NCBI GenBank assembly: GCA_913054565.1
Contig: CAJXHW010000057.1
Coordinates: forward strand, 1 to 9,468
Reading direction: 5' to 3'
Source of the DNA: an uncultured Kordia sp.
Lineage (GTDB): Bacteria > Bacteroidota > Bacteroidia > Flavobacteriales > Flavobacteriaceae
DNA length: 9,468 nt
Numbering within the stretch: position 1 is the stretch's first letter; every line of letters starts with the position of its first letter. The translations under genes and the position numbers were made by a program. The notes beneath the pieces are model-generated. The model made no database searches. It was not told where the DNA came from and saw only the letters and a program-made list of their open reading frames with translations. This document shows, piece after piece, positions 1 to 6,943 of the stretch.

Positions 1-1
1 A

Positions 2-1276
2 AACAAAGAAACTACAGCAACCCCCATTTCATTATACCAATTAATTGACGGTAAAATCATTAGCAAACATTATATCCAAGGATTTTCTGATGTAAAAACT
101 ATCGAAATACCTAATAACAAACCTGATAGACTCATAGTTAACTATGAAGGAATAGTACCCGAATACAACCTACGTAATAACACAAAAACGATTAAACCAC
201 ATTTATTTAACAAACCCTTAAAGTTTACTTTTGTAAAAGACGCAGAAGCTTCAAATTACAATCAAGTGTTTTATGTTCCTGAACTTGGTTACAATTTATA
301 CGATGGCTTTTCTCCAGGTATCATCTTGACTAACAAAACACTGTTAAACAAAGCGTTTACCTATAAAATTAAACCTATGTATGGGTTAACTAGCAAAAAA
401 ATTATAGGTAGTTTGTCAAGCAAATACACAAAATTTTACAAAAACAAAGATTTATTTAGCGCTACATATGGTGTGTCATTCCAGCAATACCATTATGAGC
501 AAAATTTAAAATATCAAAAATTTAACCCTTTTATAATATTAAACTTTAGGAATAAGACTGATTTAAGAGATAATTCAAGAAAAACTATTATTGCTAGAAA
601 TATCTCCGTTGAAAAAGAAAAAAATGAACTTATTATTGATGACACGCCAAACTACAATGTCTTCAATTTTAAATTTGGGAGTTCAGACAGAAATTTAATT
701 CATTTCAATGCCTTTAATACAGATATTCAATTTTCAAAAAAGTTTGGAAAAGTATCTGCAAGTTATGAGTATCGTAAAATATTTTCAAATAACAGACAGG
801 TTACTTTTAGAGCGTTTGCTGGTACATTTTTATACAACAAAACAAATTCAGACTTTTTTAGTTTTTCTTTAGATAGACCAAGTGATTATTTGTTTGATTA
901 CAATTATTATGGAAGATCAGAAAGCACAGGTATTTATAGCCAACAAATTATTATAGCTGATGGTGGCTTTAAATCAAAACTAGAAAACCCATTTGCAAAT
1001 GATTGGATGATGACAGTAAATACAGGAACTACTATTTGGAAATACATTATGGCATATGGTGATGCTGGAATGCTTCAAAATAACGGAAGTTCGAAATTTA
1101 TTTATGACTCTGGCATACATATTAACTTAGTGCCAGATTATTTTGAACTGTATTTTCCCGTATATTCTAATCTAGGTTGGGAAGTTGGTCAACCACACTA
1201 CACCGATAAAATTCGTTTTAAAATAACTCTTACACCTAAAATATTAATTGGTTTATTTACACGAAAATGGCTATAA
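2..1276 (+). CDS. C-terminal part of a probable flavobacterial M1-family metallopeptidase with outer-membrane-type beta region (5' end outside window)
   Basis: The frame is open from the first full codon at position 2 to the TAA at 1274-1276, giving 424 visible residues. A GTG at 266 could be mistaken for a start, but the 88 codons before it read as normal protein, so the gene is cut by the window edge. The visible part has many short alternating aromatic/polar stretches, such as TDIQFSKKFGKVSASYEY, that suit beta strands of an outer-membrane barrel. It ends in LYFPVYSNLGWEVGQPHY and then IGLFTRKWL. From memory, these endings and the early PDRLIVNYEGIVPEYNLRNN stretch match the C-terminal region of the roughly 1,200-residue flavobacterial M1 (gluzincin) metallopeptidases. 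The zinc site HExxH would lie upstream and cannot be seen, so catalytic function is inferred. No terminator follows. An alternative is an unrelated outer-membrane barrel protein. Confidence 0.6.
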   Translation, partial: NKETTATPISLYQLIDGKIISKHYIQGFSDVKTIEIPNNKPDRLIVNYEGIVPEYNLRNNTKTIKPHLFNKPLKFTFVKDAEASNYNQVFYVPELGYNLYDGFSPGIILTNKTLLNKAFTYKIKPMYGLTSKKIIGSLSSKYTKFYKNKDLFSATYGVSFQQYHYEQNLKYQKFNPFIILNFRNKTDLRDNSRKTIIARNISVEKEKNELIIDDTPNYNVFNFKFGSSDRNLIHFNAFNTDIQFSKKFGKVSASYEYRKIFSNNRQVTFRAFAGTFLYNKTNSDFFSFSLDRPSDYLFDYNYYGRSESTGIYSQQIIIADGGFKSKLENPFANDWMMTVNTGTTIWKYIMAYGDAGMLQNNGSSKFIYDSGIHINLVPDYFELYFPVYSNLGWEVGQPHYTDKIRFKITLTPKILIGLFTRKWL

Positions 1277-1345
1277 CCCATTGAATAATCTACAAGTCAA
1301 ATTCTCTATAACAGCATTTATTTAAATTATTATCAATTAAAGCAC

Positions 1346-1373
1346 TATATTTTTGAGAATAACTCAAAATATT
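1346..1373. repeat. small AT-rich dyad upstream of the E1 promoter
   Basis: TTTTGAG at 1351-1357 and CTCAAAA at 1363-1369 are perfect inverted arms around a 5-base loop. The stem can be extended by about three A/T pairs if one T is bulged. No T-run follows, so it is a poor terminator for the preceding gene. It ends 18 bases before the -33 element of the E1 promoter and could be an operator, but in DNA this AT-rich it may be chance. Confidence 0.25.
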
Positions 1374-1387
1374 CAACACAAACACTA

Positions 1388-1418
1388 TTGCAAAAAACTT
1401 ATCTTTTTAGTACTTTTG
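1388..1418 (+). promoter_or_regulatory. Bacteroidota-type promoter for the E1 dehydrogenase gene
   Basis: TTG at 1388-1390 (-33 element) is followed after 20 bases by TACTTTTG at 1411-1418, an exact match to the Bacteroidota -7 consensus TAnnTTTG. Transcription would begin near 1424-1428, leaving a leader of about 20 bases before the ATG at 1445. The TTG is in frame with the E1 gene and could be misread as its start codon; the promoter explains it better. Confidence 0.65.
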
Positions 1419-1444
1419 TAAATCACGATAATTCACATAAAATT

Positions 1445-3856
1445 ATGAGTAATACTAACAAAACAACCAAAGATATCACTTTTGAAGACTTTAAAAAAGA
1501 GGTTTTAAACGACTACACAATTGCTATGACCAGTCGTGAATGCAGTTTGTTAGGGCGTCGTGAAGTTTTAACAGGAAAAGCAAAATTTGGAATATTTGGC
1601 GACGGAAAAGAAGTACCTCAATTAGCAATGGCTAAAGCTTTTAAAAATGGTGATTTCCGTTCAGGATACTATCGTGACCAAACATTTATGATGGCAATAG
1701 GCGCTTTAAATATTCAACAGTTTTTTGCTGGATTATATGGACATACCGATATTACTGAAGAGCCAATGTCTGCAGGAAGACAAATGGGTGGACACTTTGC
1801 TACACACAGTTTAAATGAAGATGGTTCATGGAAAAACCTCACGCAACAAAAGAATTCTAGTGCAGACATCTCTCCTACCGCTGGACAAATGCCTCGCTTA
1901 TTAGGACTAGCACAAGCTTCTAAAATATACAGAAATGTTGACGGGATTGATACTGAAAAATTTTCAGTAAATGGTGATGAAATAGCTTGGGGAACAATTG
2001 GAAATGCTAGTACTAGTGAAGGATTGTTTTTTGAAACAATTAATGCCGCAGGAGTTTTACAAGTACCCATGGTTATGAATGTATGGGATGATGAATATGG
2101 AATTTCTGTACATGCAAAACACCAAACAACAAAAGAAAATATCTCTGAAATTTTAAAAGGATTTCAAAGAGATGAGAATAATGATGGTTATGAGATTTTT
2201 AGAGTCAAGGGTTGGGATTATCCTAATTTAGTTGACGTATACCAAAGAGCTGCAACGGTTGCCCGTAAAGAGCATTGTCCAGTTTTAATCCACGTCAATG
2301 AATTAACTCAACCTCAAGGACACTCAACTTCAGGATCTCATGAACGTTATAAATCTAAAGACAGATTAGCTTGGGAAGCTGAATTTGATTGCATGGCAAA
2401 AATGCGTCAATGGATGATTGAAAACAACATCTTTACAGATGAAGAAGCTAAAGCTATTGAAAAGGATATTCAAAAACAAGTTCGTAAAGGAAAACAAGAT
2501 GCTTGGTCTGCTTTTGTAAAACCACAAAAAGAAGAGCAACATCAAGCAGTTACTGTATTAAAATCTGCAGCAACAAATTCTAGCAATAAAGCATTTATTG
2601 AAAAATTAGCAAACGAGCTAGAAAGTATAAAAGAACCTATACGAAAAGAAATTTTAGTTGCAACAAGAAAAGCATTACGTTATTTAACTGATGAAAAATC
2701 AGAATCTAAAACAGCATTGATCAATTGGATTTCTAGTTACAAAGCTAAAATACAACCAAAATATAGTGCTAACTTATATTCTGAAAGTAATTTAAGAGCT
2801 GATAATATAAATGCTGAAGCACCAAAATATACAAGTGATTCAGAATTAGTTGATGCACGTTTAATTATGCGTGATAACTTTGATGCTATTTTTACAAAAT
2901 ACCCTGAGTCATTAATTTTTGGAGAAGATGCTGGGCATATTGGTGATGTGAATCAAGGGCTAGAAGGAATGCAAGAAAAATATGGTGAATTAAGAGTTTC
3001 TGATACTGGAATTCGTGAAGCTACCATATTGGGTCAAGGTATAGGGATGGCCATGAGAGGCCTACGTCCTATTGCGGAAATTCAATATTTAGATTATATT
3101 CTTTACGCATTACAAATCATGTCTGATGATTTAGCAACCCTACAATACAGAACTAACGGGAAGCAAAAAGCACCAGTAATTATTCGTACGCGTGGGCACC
3201 GTTTAGAAGGTATTTGGCATTCTGGCTCACAAATGGGAGGATTAATTCACTTGTTAAGAGGAGTTCACTTATTAGTACCAAGAAACATGACTAAAGCTGC
3301 AGGGTTCTATAACACCTTATTAGAAGGCGATGAGCCAGCTGTAGTAGTTGAATGTTTAAATGGGTATCGTTTAAAAGAGAAAATGCCTACAAATTTAGGT
3401 GAATTTAAAACACCAATTGGAGTTGTTGAAACAATTAAAGAAGGTAGTGATATCACATTGGTTTCATACGGATCAACATTACGTATAGTTGAAGAAACCG
3501 CTAAAGATTTAGCACAAGTTGGTATTGATGCTGAGGTTATTGACGTTCAGTCTTTATTACCATTTGACATCAACCACGATATTGTAAACTCTGTACAAAA
3601 AACTAACCGTTTATTAGTTATTGATGAAGATGTTCCTGGAGGAGCTTCTGCTTATATTTTACAAGAAATTGTAGAAAAACAAGATGCCTATCGATATTTA
3701 GATAGCAAACCACAAACCTTAACAGCTAAAGAACACAGACCTGCTTATGGAACTGATGGTGACTACTTCTCAAAACCTTCAGCTGAAGATATTTTTGAAA
3801 AAGTATATGATATTATGCATGAAGTAAATCCGAATAAGTTTCCTGCATTATTTTAA
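1445..3856 (+). CDS. Fused alpha/beta 2-oxoacid dehydrogenase E1 component (thiamine diphosphate dependent), probably branched-chain 2-oxoacid type
   Basis: This 803-residue cytoplasmic enzyme should decarboxylate a 2-oxo acid on thiamine diphosphate and pass the acyl group to an E2 lipoyl protein. The alpha half spans about residues 20-365. It holds the cofactor region GNASTSEG (186-193) and WDDEYGIS (214-221), which align with the usual GDGATSEG and ENNGYAIS. A charged linker follows (about 366-465). The beta half starts near 466 and shows FGEDAG (492-497), SDTGIRE with the probable cofactor-activating Glu525, GLRPIAEIQYLDY, and His592 in WHSGSQMG. ATG 1445 is chosen because the in-frame extension back to TTG 1388 overlaps the promoter. 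The gene stands alone, with its own promoter and terminator; no E2 or E3 gene is nearby. In Flavobacteriia such fusions are usually named 2-oxoisovalerate dehydrogenase, which would feed iso-branched fatty acid synthesis. The substrate is inferred; pyruvate is an alternative. Confidence 0.9.
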   Translation: MSNTNKTTKDITFEDFKKEVLNDYTIAMTSRECSLLGRREVLTGKAKFGIFGDGKEVPQLAMAKAFKNGDFRSGYYRDQTFMMAIGALNIQQFFAGLYGHTDITEEPMSAGRQMGGHFATHSLNEDGSWKNLTQQKNSSADISPTAGQMPRLLGLAQASKIYRNVDGIDTEKFSVNGDEIAWGTIGNASTSEGLFFETINAAGVLQVPMVMNVWDDEYGISVHAKHQTTKENISEILKGFQRDENNDGYEIFRVKGWDYPNLVDVYQRAATVARKEHCPVLIHVNELTQPQGHSTSGSHERYKSKDRLAWEAEFDCMAKMRQWMIENNIFTDEEAKAIEKDIQKQVRKGKQDAWSAFVKPQKEEQHQAVTVLKSAATNSSNKAFIEKLANELESIKEPIRKEILVATRKALRYLTDEKSESKTALINWISSYKAKIQPKYSANLYSESNLRADNINAEAPKYTSDSELVDARLIMRDNFDAIFTKYPESLIFGEDAGHIGDVNQGLEGMQEKYGELRVSDTGIREATILGQGIGMAMRGLRPIAEIQYLDYILYALQIMSDDLATLQYRTNGKQKAPVIIRTRGHRLEGIWHSGSQMGGLIHLLRGVHLLVPRNMTKAAGFYNTLLEGDEPAVVVECLNGYRLKEKMPTNLGEFKTPIGVVETIKEGSDITLVSYGSTLRIVEETAKDLAQVGIDAEVIDVQSLLPFDINHDIVNSVQKTNRLLVIDEDVPGGASAYILQEIVEKQDAYRYLDSKPQTLTAKEHRPAYGTDGDYFSKPSAEDIFEKVYDIMHEVNPNKFPALF

Positions 3857-3877
3857 TATACCACATAAGATGTTTAT

Positions 3878-3911
3878 AAAAAAGCTCCACTAACATGTTG
3901 GAGCTTTTTTT
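3878..3911 (+). terminator. Rho-independent terminator of the E1 gene
   Basis: The arms AAAAAAGCTCCA (3878-3889) and TGGAGCTTTTTT (3899-3910) are perfectly complementary over 12 bases around a 9-base loop, and the T-run continues to 3911. The hairpin begins 22 bases after the E1 stop codon. It separates the E1 transcript from the methyltransferase gene that follows on the same strand. Confidence 0.9.
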
Positions 3912-3965
3912 ATAGAATGAAACTAACTTTTTTGTATATTTAAGTAGTCACTTACTGAGATATCT

Positions 3966-5627
3966 ATGCTTACAAAACAAGAAAAGTCAACTTTCCGAAG
4001 CTCCTTATTTTGCCATCTTGATGGTATTGCTACAGCTACAACCTTATTTGCTTTACATAAAAAAGGCGTTTTAGAATATTTACTAGAACACCAAACTATT
4101 GAACTACACAAAATCTCTAATGAATTTAGTGCTAACACTGGTTATTTAAATGTCGGTTTACGCGTATTATGCTCTCAAGGATGGTTAACCCAAAACTATG
4201 AAAACAACAATATCTACTTTTCTATCAATACCAATAGTGTTGAAGCTTTTGCTTTAGCACCTTTACTTGAAGATGCTATAAACACACTGCAGTACAGCAT
4301 TAAATACCCTGAAGAGCGCATTGGAGCTGATGCATTTATTGTACTCAATAGTATATTTAAAGAACTTGAAAACTCGTACGGGATCACCAATCCAAATACA
4401 ATTGAACAACAGATATTAACACATATTGAAGGACTCGTAATAGCGCCTATAATTGTAATGTTAGGAGTTAATGGTATGTTTCATAAGTATTTTATGGAAG
4501 CTTCTTTTAGCGCTCAAGAATATCATAAAGACCCTGAAAGTTTTAAAAAAATATTAGACTTTTTTGTACATCTAAAATGGTTTACGAAAAAGAAAGAAAC
4601 CTATCAGTTTACCAATAAAGGCTTGTTTTTTGCCAAACGCGCAAGTGCATATGGTGTAACAGTATCTTACTTGCCTACTTTTTATCAGATAGATAATTTA
4701 TTATTTGGCAATCCTTTAGTACTGCAATCAACAAATAATGAACCCGAAAAACATGTCAATCGTGAAATGAATGTTTGGGGAAGCGGTGGTGCACATAGTA
4801 CGTATTTTAAGGTTGTTGATGAAATTATTATTAATATTTTTAACAAACCTATTGAAGAACAACCAAAAGGTATTTTAGATATGGGGTGTGGTAATGGGGC
4901 GTTTATTCAACATATTTTTGACGTAATTGAACATCAGACAGTACGCGGGACCTTATTAGATGATCATCCGCTATTATTAGTGCATGTTTTTGATATCATT
5001 TGGAATAAAACAGAAAGAAGAAACGATTTAGATAATAATAAATTGATTTTAGTTGGAGCTGATTTTAACGAAGCAGCTTTAAAAGTAACTAGAGCAAACT
5101 TGATTAAAGCTGATATTTGGGCTAAAGTTATCTGGGGTGATATTGGCAAACCAGAACTACTTGCTTCAGATTTAAAAGAAAATTACAATATTGAACTAAA
5201 AGACCTCTTAAATGTTAGAACATTTTTAGATCATAACCGTATATGGGACACCCCTAAACACCCAACTGCAAGAAAGAGTACCTCTACTGGAGCATACACA
5301 TACAAAGGCAAACACATCAGTAATAGTTTAGTTGAAGATTCTTTATTAGAACATTTATTAAAGTGGAAGCCTTACACTGAAAAGTTTGGTCTTTTAGTCA
5401 TTGAACTTCATACGGTAAAACCTGAGTTGGTTTCAAGAAACATTGGAAAAACTGCTACTACAGCTTATGATGCCACACACGGGTATTCTGATCAATTCAT
5501 ATTAGAACTTGATGTGTTTCATAAAATTGCCAAAGAAGCTGGATTGTACCCAGATGACAAATACACAGCAAAATTTCCAAATAACGAATTGGCAACCGTT
5601 AGTGTCAACCTATTAAAAGGAAACTAA
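3966..5627 (+). CDS. Class I SAM-dependent methyltransferase with N-terminal winged-helix-like region
   Basis: This 553-residue, probably cytoplasmic protein transfers a methyl group from S-adenosylmethionine to an unknown acceptor. Residues about 15-80 resemble the helical/winged-helix N-terminus of O-methyltransferases, and about 176-240 look like a second, similar unit. HVNREMNVWGSGGAH (263-277) leads into the Rossmann fold, where ILDMGCGNG contains the SAM-binding motif DMGCGNG (305-311). The next acidic position, Asp366 in VGADFNEAA, comes about 60 residues later, far more than usual, so an insertion lies between the first two strands. LNVRTFLDHNR (415-425) and DATHGYSDQF follow. The architecture recalls methyltransferase domains of polyketide synthases such as the AprA type, but that is memory, not a search, and no biosynthetic genes are nearby. 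ATG 3966 is the first start in frame after the terminator. I found no good TAnnTTTG promoter. No terminator follows, so read-through into the peroxidase gene 80 bases on is possible. Confidence 0.8.
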   Translation: MLTKQEKSTFRSSLFCHLDGIATATTLFALHKKGVLEYLLEHQTIELHKISNEFSANTGYLNVGLRVLCSQGWLTQNYENNNIYFSINTNSVEAFALAPLLEDAINTLQYSIKYPEERIGADAFIVLNSIFKELENSYGITNPNTIEQQILTHIEGLVIAPIIVMLGVNGMFHKYFMEASFSAQEYHKDPESFKKILDFFVHLKWFTKKKETYQFTNKGLFFAKRASAYGVTVSYLPTFYQIDNLLFGNPLVLQSTNNEPEKHVNREMNVWGSGGAHSTYFKVVDEIIINIFNKPIEEQPKGILDMGCGNGAFIQHIFDVIEHQTVRGTLLDDHPLLLVHVFDIIWNKTERRNDLDNNKLILVGADFNEAALKVTRANLIKADIWAKVIWGDIGKPELLASDLKENYNIELKDLLNVRTFLDHNRIWDTPKHPTARKSTSTGAYTYKGKHISNSLVEDSLLEHLLKWKPYTEKFGLLVIELHTVKPELVSRNIGKTATTAYDATHGYSDQFILELDVFHKIAKEAGLYPDDKYTAKFPNNELATVSVNLLKGN

Positions 5628-5683
5628 AGTGTTTTATAAAAAAATACCTTCATATTAAACCATTTATAAATTAGGAAGTCAAA

Positions 5684-5709
5684 ATAGGAACCATTACTTA
5701 AATTCCTAT
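5684..5709 (+). promoter_or_regulatory. possible start-codon hairpin in the peroxidase leader
   Basis: ATAGGAA (5684-5690) is complementary to TTCCTAT (5703-5709), with a 12-base loop. The 3' arm includes the first two bases of the ATG start, so the fold would hide the start codon. The stem is only seven pairs, so it may be chance. Confidence 0.2.
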
Positions 5710-6880
5710 GAAAAATAACGCCATACTTTCTTTATGTATAACTCTATTATTTATCTCGTGTAGTACTGATGATGATACTAATTCAACCAATGTAAATTTT
5801 GACTTTTCAGAATATCTTACCATTGATTTTAATAATCTATACGATTATGCATCTCAAAATACACCAGCATATATCACGAAAGATAATACAGTTGAAAACC
5901 CCATTACAAACAAAGGTGCTACTTTAGGACGCGTATTATTTTATGATAAAAACCTATCCTCAAATAACACTATTTCATGTAGCAGCTGCCATCAACAAGA
6001 AAATGCATTTAGTGACTCTAACTCACAAAGTGTTGGAGTAAACGGACTAACCGGCAGACACTCCATGCGCTTAGTAAACTCCCGCTTTGCAAATGAAACA
6101 AACTTTTTCTGGGACGAACGTGCTACTTCATTAGAAACACAAACTACAATGCCTATACAAGATCATAATGAAATGGGATTTAGTGGTTCAAATGGCGATC
6201 AGAATTTTAATGATCTAATCATTAAACTAAATAACGTACCATATTACCCAGACTTATTTGAATTTACGTTTGGCAGTAGGGTTATAACTGAAGATCGTAT
6301 ACAAAATGCACTAGCACAATTTATTAGAAGCATTCAATCATTCGACTCAAAATATGATACTGGAAGAATAGCCGCTCCAAATGATAACGCCCCATTTTCA
6401 AATTTCACTACTAATGAAAATAATGGTAAACAATTATTTTTAGCTCCTCCGACATTTAATTCAAATGGAGTTAGGACAGATGGCGGCATTGGTTGTGCTG
6501 GTTGCCATCAAGCTCCTGAATTTGACATAGATCCAAATTCTTTAAACAACGGAGTTATAGGTTCTACTTCAGGTCCCGGAACTGACTTTGAAGTAACCAG
6601 ATCACCAAGTTTACGGGATGTTGTTAAAACAAATGGAGAAAGTAATGGCCCGTTTATGCACATAGGTGTTTCTAATAATTTAGCAACCGTAATAGACCAC
6701 TATAATGAAATTAACATTGCAGGAAACACTAATCTAGATCCAAGACTTACTCCTGGAGGAAATCCTCAGCAATTAAATATGACCCAACAAGAAAAGGATG
6801 ATGTTATTGCATTTATCAGAACTTTAGCAGGAACCAATGTGTACATAAATGACAAATGGGCTAACCCTTTTCTTAATTAG
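5708..6880 (+). CDS. Di-heme cytochrome c peroxidase (CcpA/MauG family) lipoprotein
   Basis: This is a 390-residue lipid-anchored protein of the periplasm or outer envelope that should reduce hydrogen peroxide with electrons from small cytochromes. Residues 1-18 form a lipoprotein signal with lipobox FISC (Cys18), followed by an acidic, Asn/Thr-rich tether. Two heme c sites are visible: CSSCH at 91-95 and CAGCH at 263-267. Family landmarks between and after them are FFWDERA (133-139), HNEMGFS with Glu155 at the place of the catalytic acid, and GPFMHIG with Met317 as the likely axial ligand of the second heme. A C-terminal helix contains VIAFIRTLAG, as usual in the family. Length is normal for a peroxidase, and no quinone-oxidising extension is present. 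It follows the methyltransferase gene after 80 bases and may be read with it. A MauG-like oxidative role rather than peroxide removal cannot be excluded. Confidence 0.9.
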   Translation: MKNNAILSLCITLLFISCSTDDDTNSTNVNFDFSEYLTIDFNNLYDYASQNTPAYITKDNTVENPITNKGATLGRVLFYDKNLSSNNTISCSSCHQQENAFSDSNSQSVGVNGLTGRHSMRLVNSRFANETNFFWDERATSLETQTTMPIQDHNEMGFSGSNGDQNFNDLIIKLNNVPYYPDLFEFTFGSRVITEDRIQNALAQFIRSIQSFDSKYDTGRIAAPNDNAPFSNFTTNENNGKQLFLAPPTFNSNGVRTDGGIGCAGCHQAPEFDIDPNSLNNGVIGSTSGPGTDFEVTRSPSLRDVVKTNGESNGPFMHIGVSNNLATVIDHYNEINIAGNTNLDPRLTPGGNPQQLNMTQQEKDDVIAFIRTLAGTNVYINDKWANPFLN

Positions 6881-6895
6881 TTTTAAACTAATTAA
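6873..6895. repeat. AT-rich palindrome across the peroxidase stop codon
   Basis: TTAATTAGTTT (6873-6883) and AAACTAATTAA (6885-6895) are perfect 11-base inverted arms around a single T. The left arm contains the TAG stop of the peroxidase gene. No T-run follows, so it is not a standard terminator. It ends two bases before the -33 element of the DoxX promoter, a position suited to a regulator-binding site; this role is inferred. Confidence 0.5.
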
Positions 6896-6897
6896 CA

Positions 6898-6927
6898 TTG
6901 ACTTCTCACAAAAAACAGGTAATTTTG
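6898..6927 (+). promoter_or_regulatory. Bacteroidota-type promoter for the DoxX-like gene
   Basis: TTG at 6898-6900 is followed after 19 bases by TAATTTTG (6920-6927), an exact TAnnTTTG match. The predicted transcript start (about 6932-6936) lies only around ten bases before the TTG start codon at 6944, so the leader would be very short. The DoxX-like gene can therefore be expressed separately from the peroxidase. Confidence 0.65.
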
Positions 6928-6943
6928 TTTAACAACCAATACA

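Noticed and set aside
266..268. GTG as the start of the first gene
   Set aside because: The frame is open for 88 codons upstream to the window edge, and that translation looks like coding sequence continuous with the rest.
1348..1355. A second TAnnTTTG match (TATTTTTG) upstream of the E1 gene
   Set aside because: No TTG lies 17-23 bases upstream, and it falls in a dyad within very AT-rich DNA; it is probably chance.
1388..1444. 19-residue N-terminal extension of the E1 protein from TTG
   Set aside because: It overlaps a TTG-N20-TAnnTTTG promoter; the ATG at 1445 is the natural start.
1714..2070. Antisense open frame of 118 codons inside the E1 gene
   Set aside because: It lies wholly opposite strongly conserved E1 alpha coding sequence and resembles no known protein.
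3924..3942. Promoter-like AT-rich sequence before the methyltransferase (TAACTTTTTTG, TATATTTA)
   Set aside because: Neither string matches TAnnTTTG properly, and no well-spaced TTG accompanies a correct -7 element.
3923..4138. Antisense open frame at the start of the methyltransferase gene
   Set aside because: Short, opposite real coding sequence, and without a promoter or family features.
4964..5149. Antisense open frame of 61 codons within the methyltransferase gene
   Set aside because: It mirrors the coding strand and shows no features of its own.
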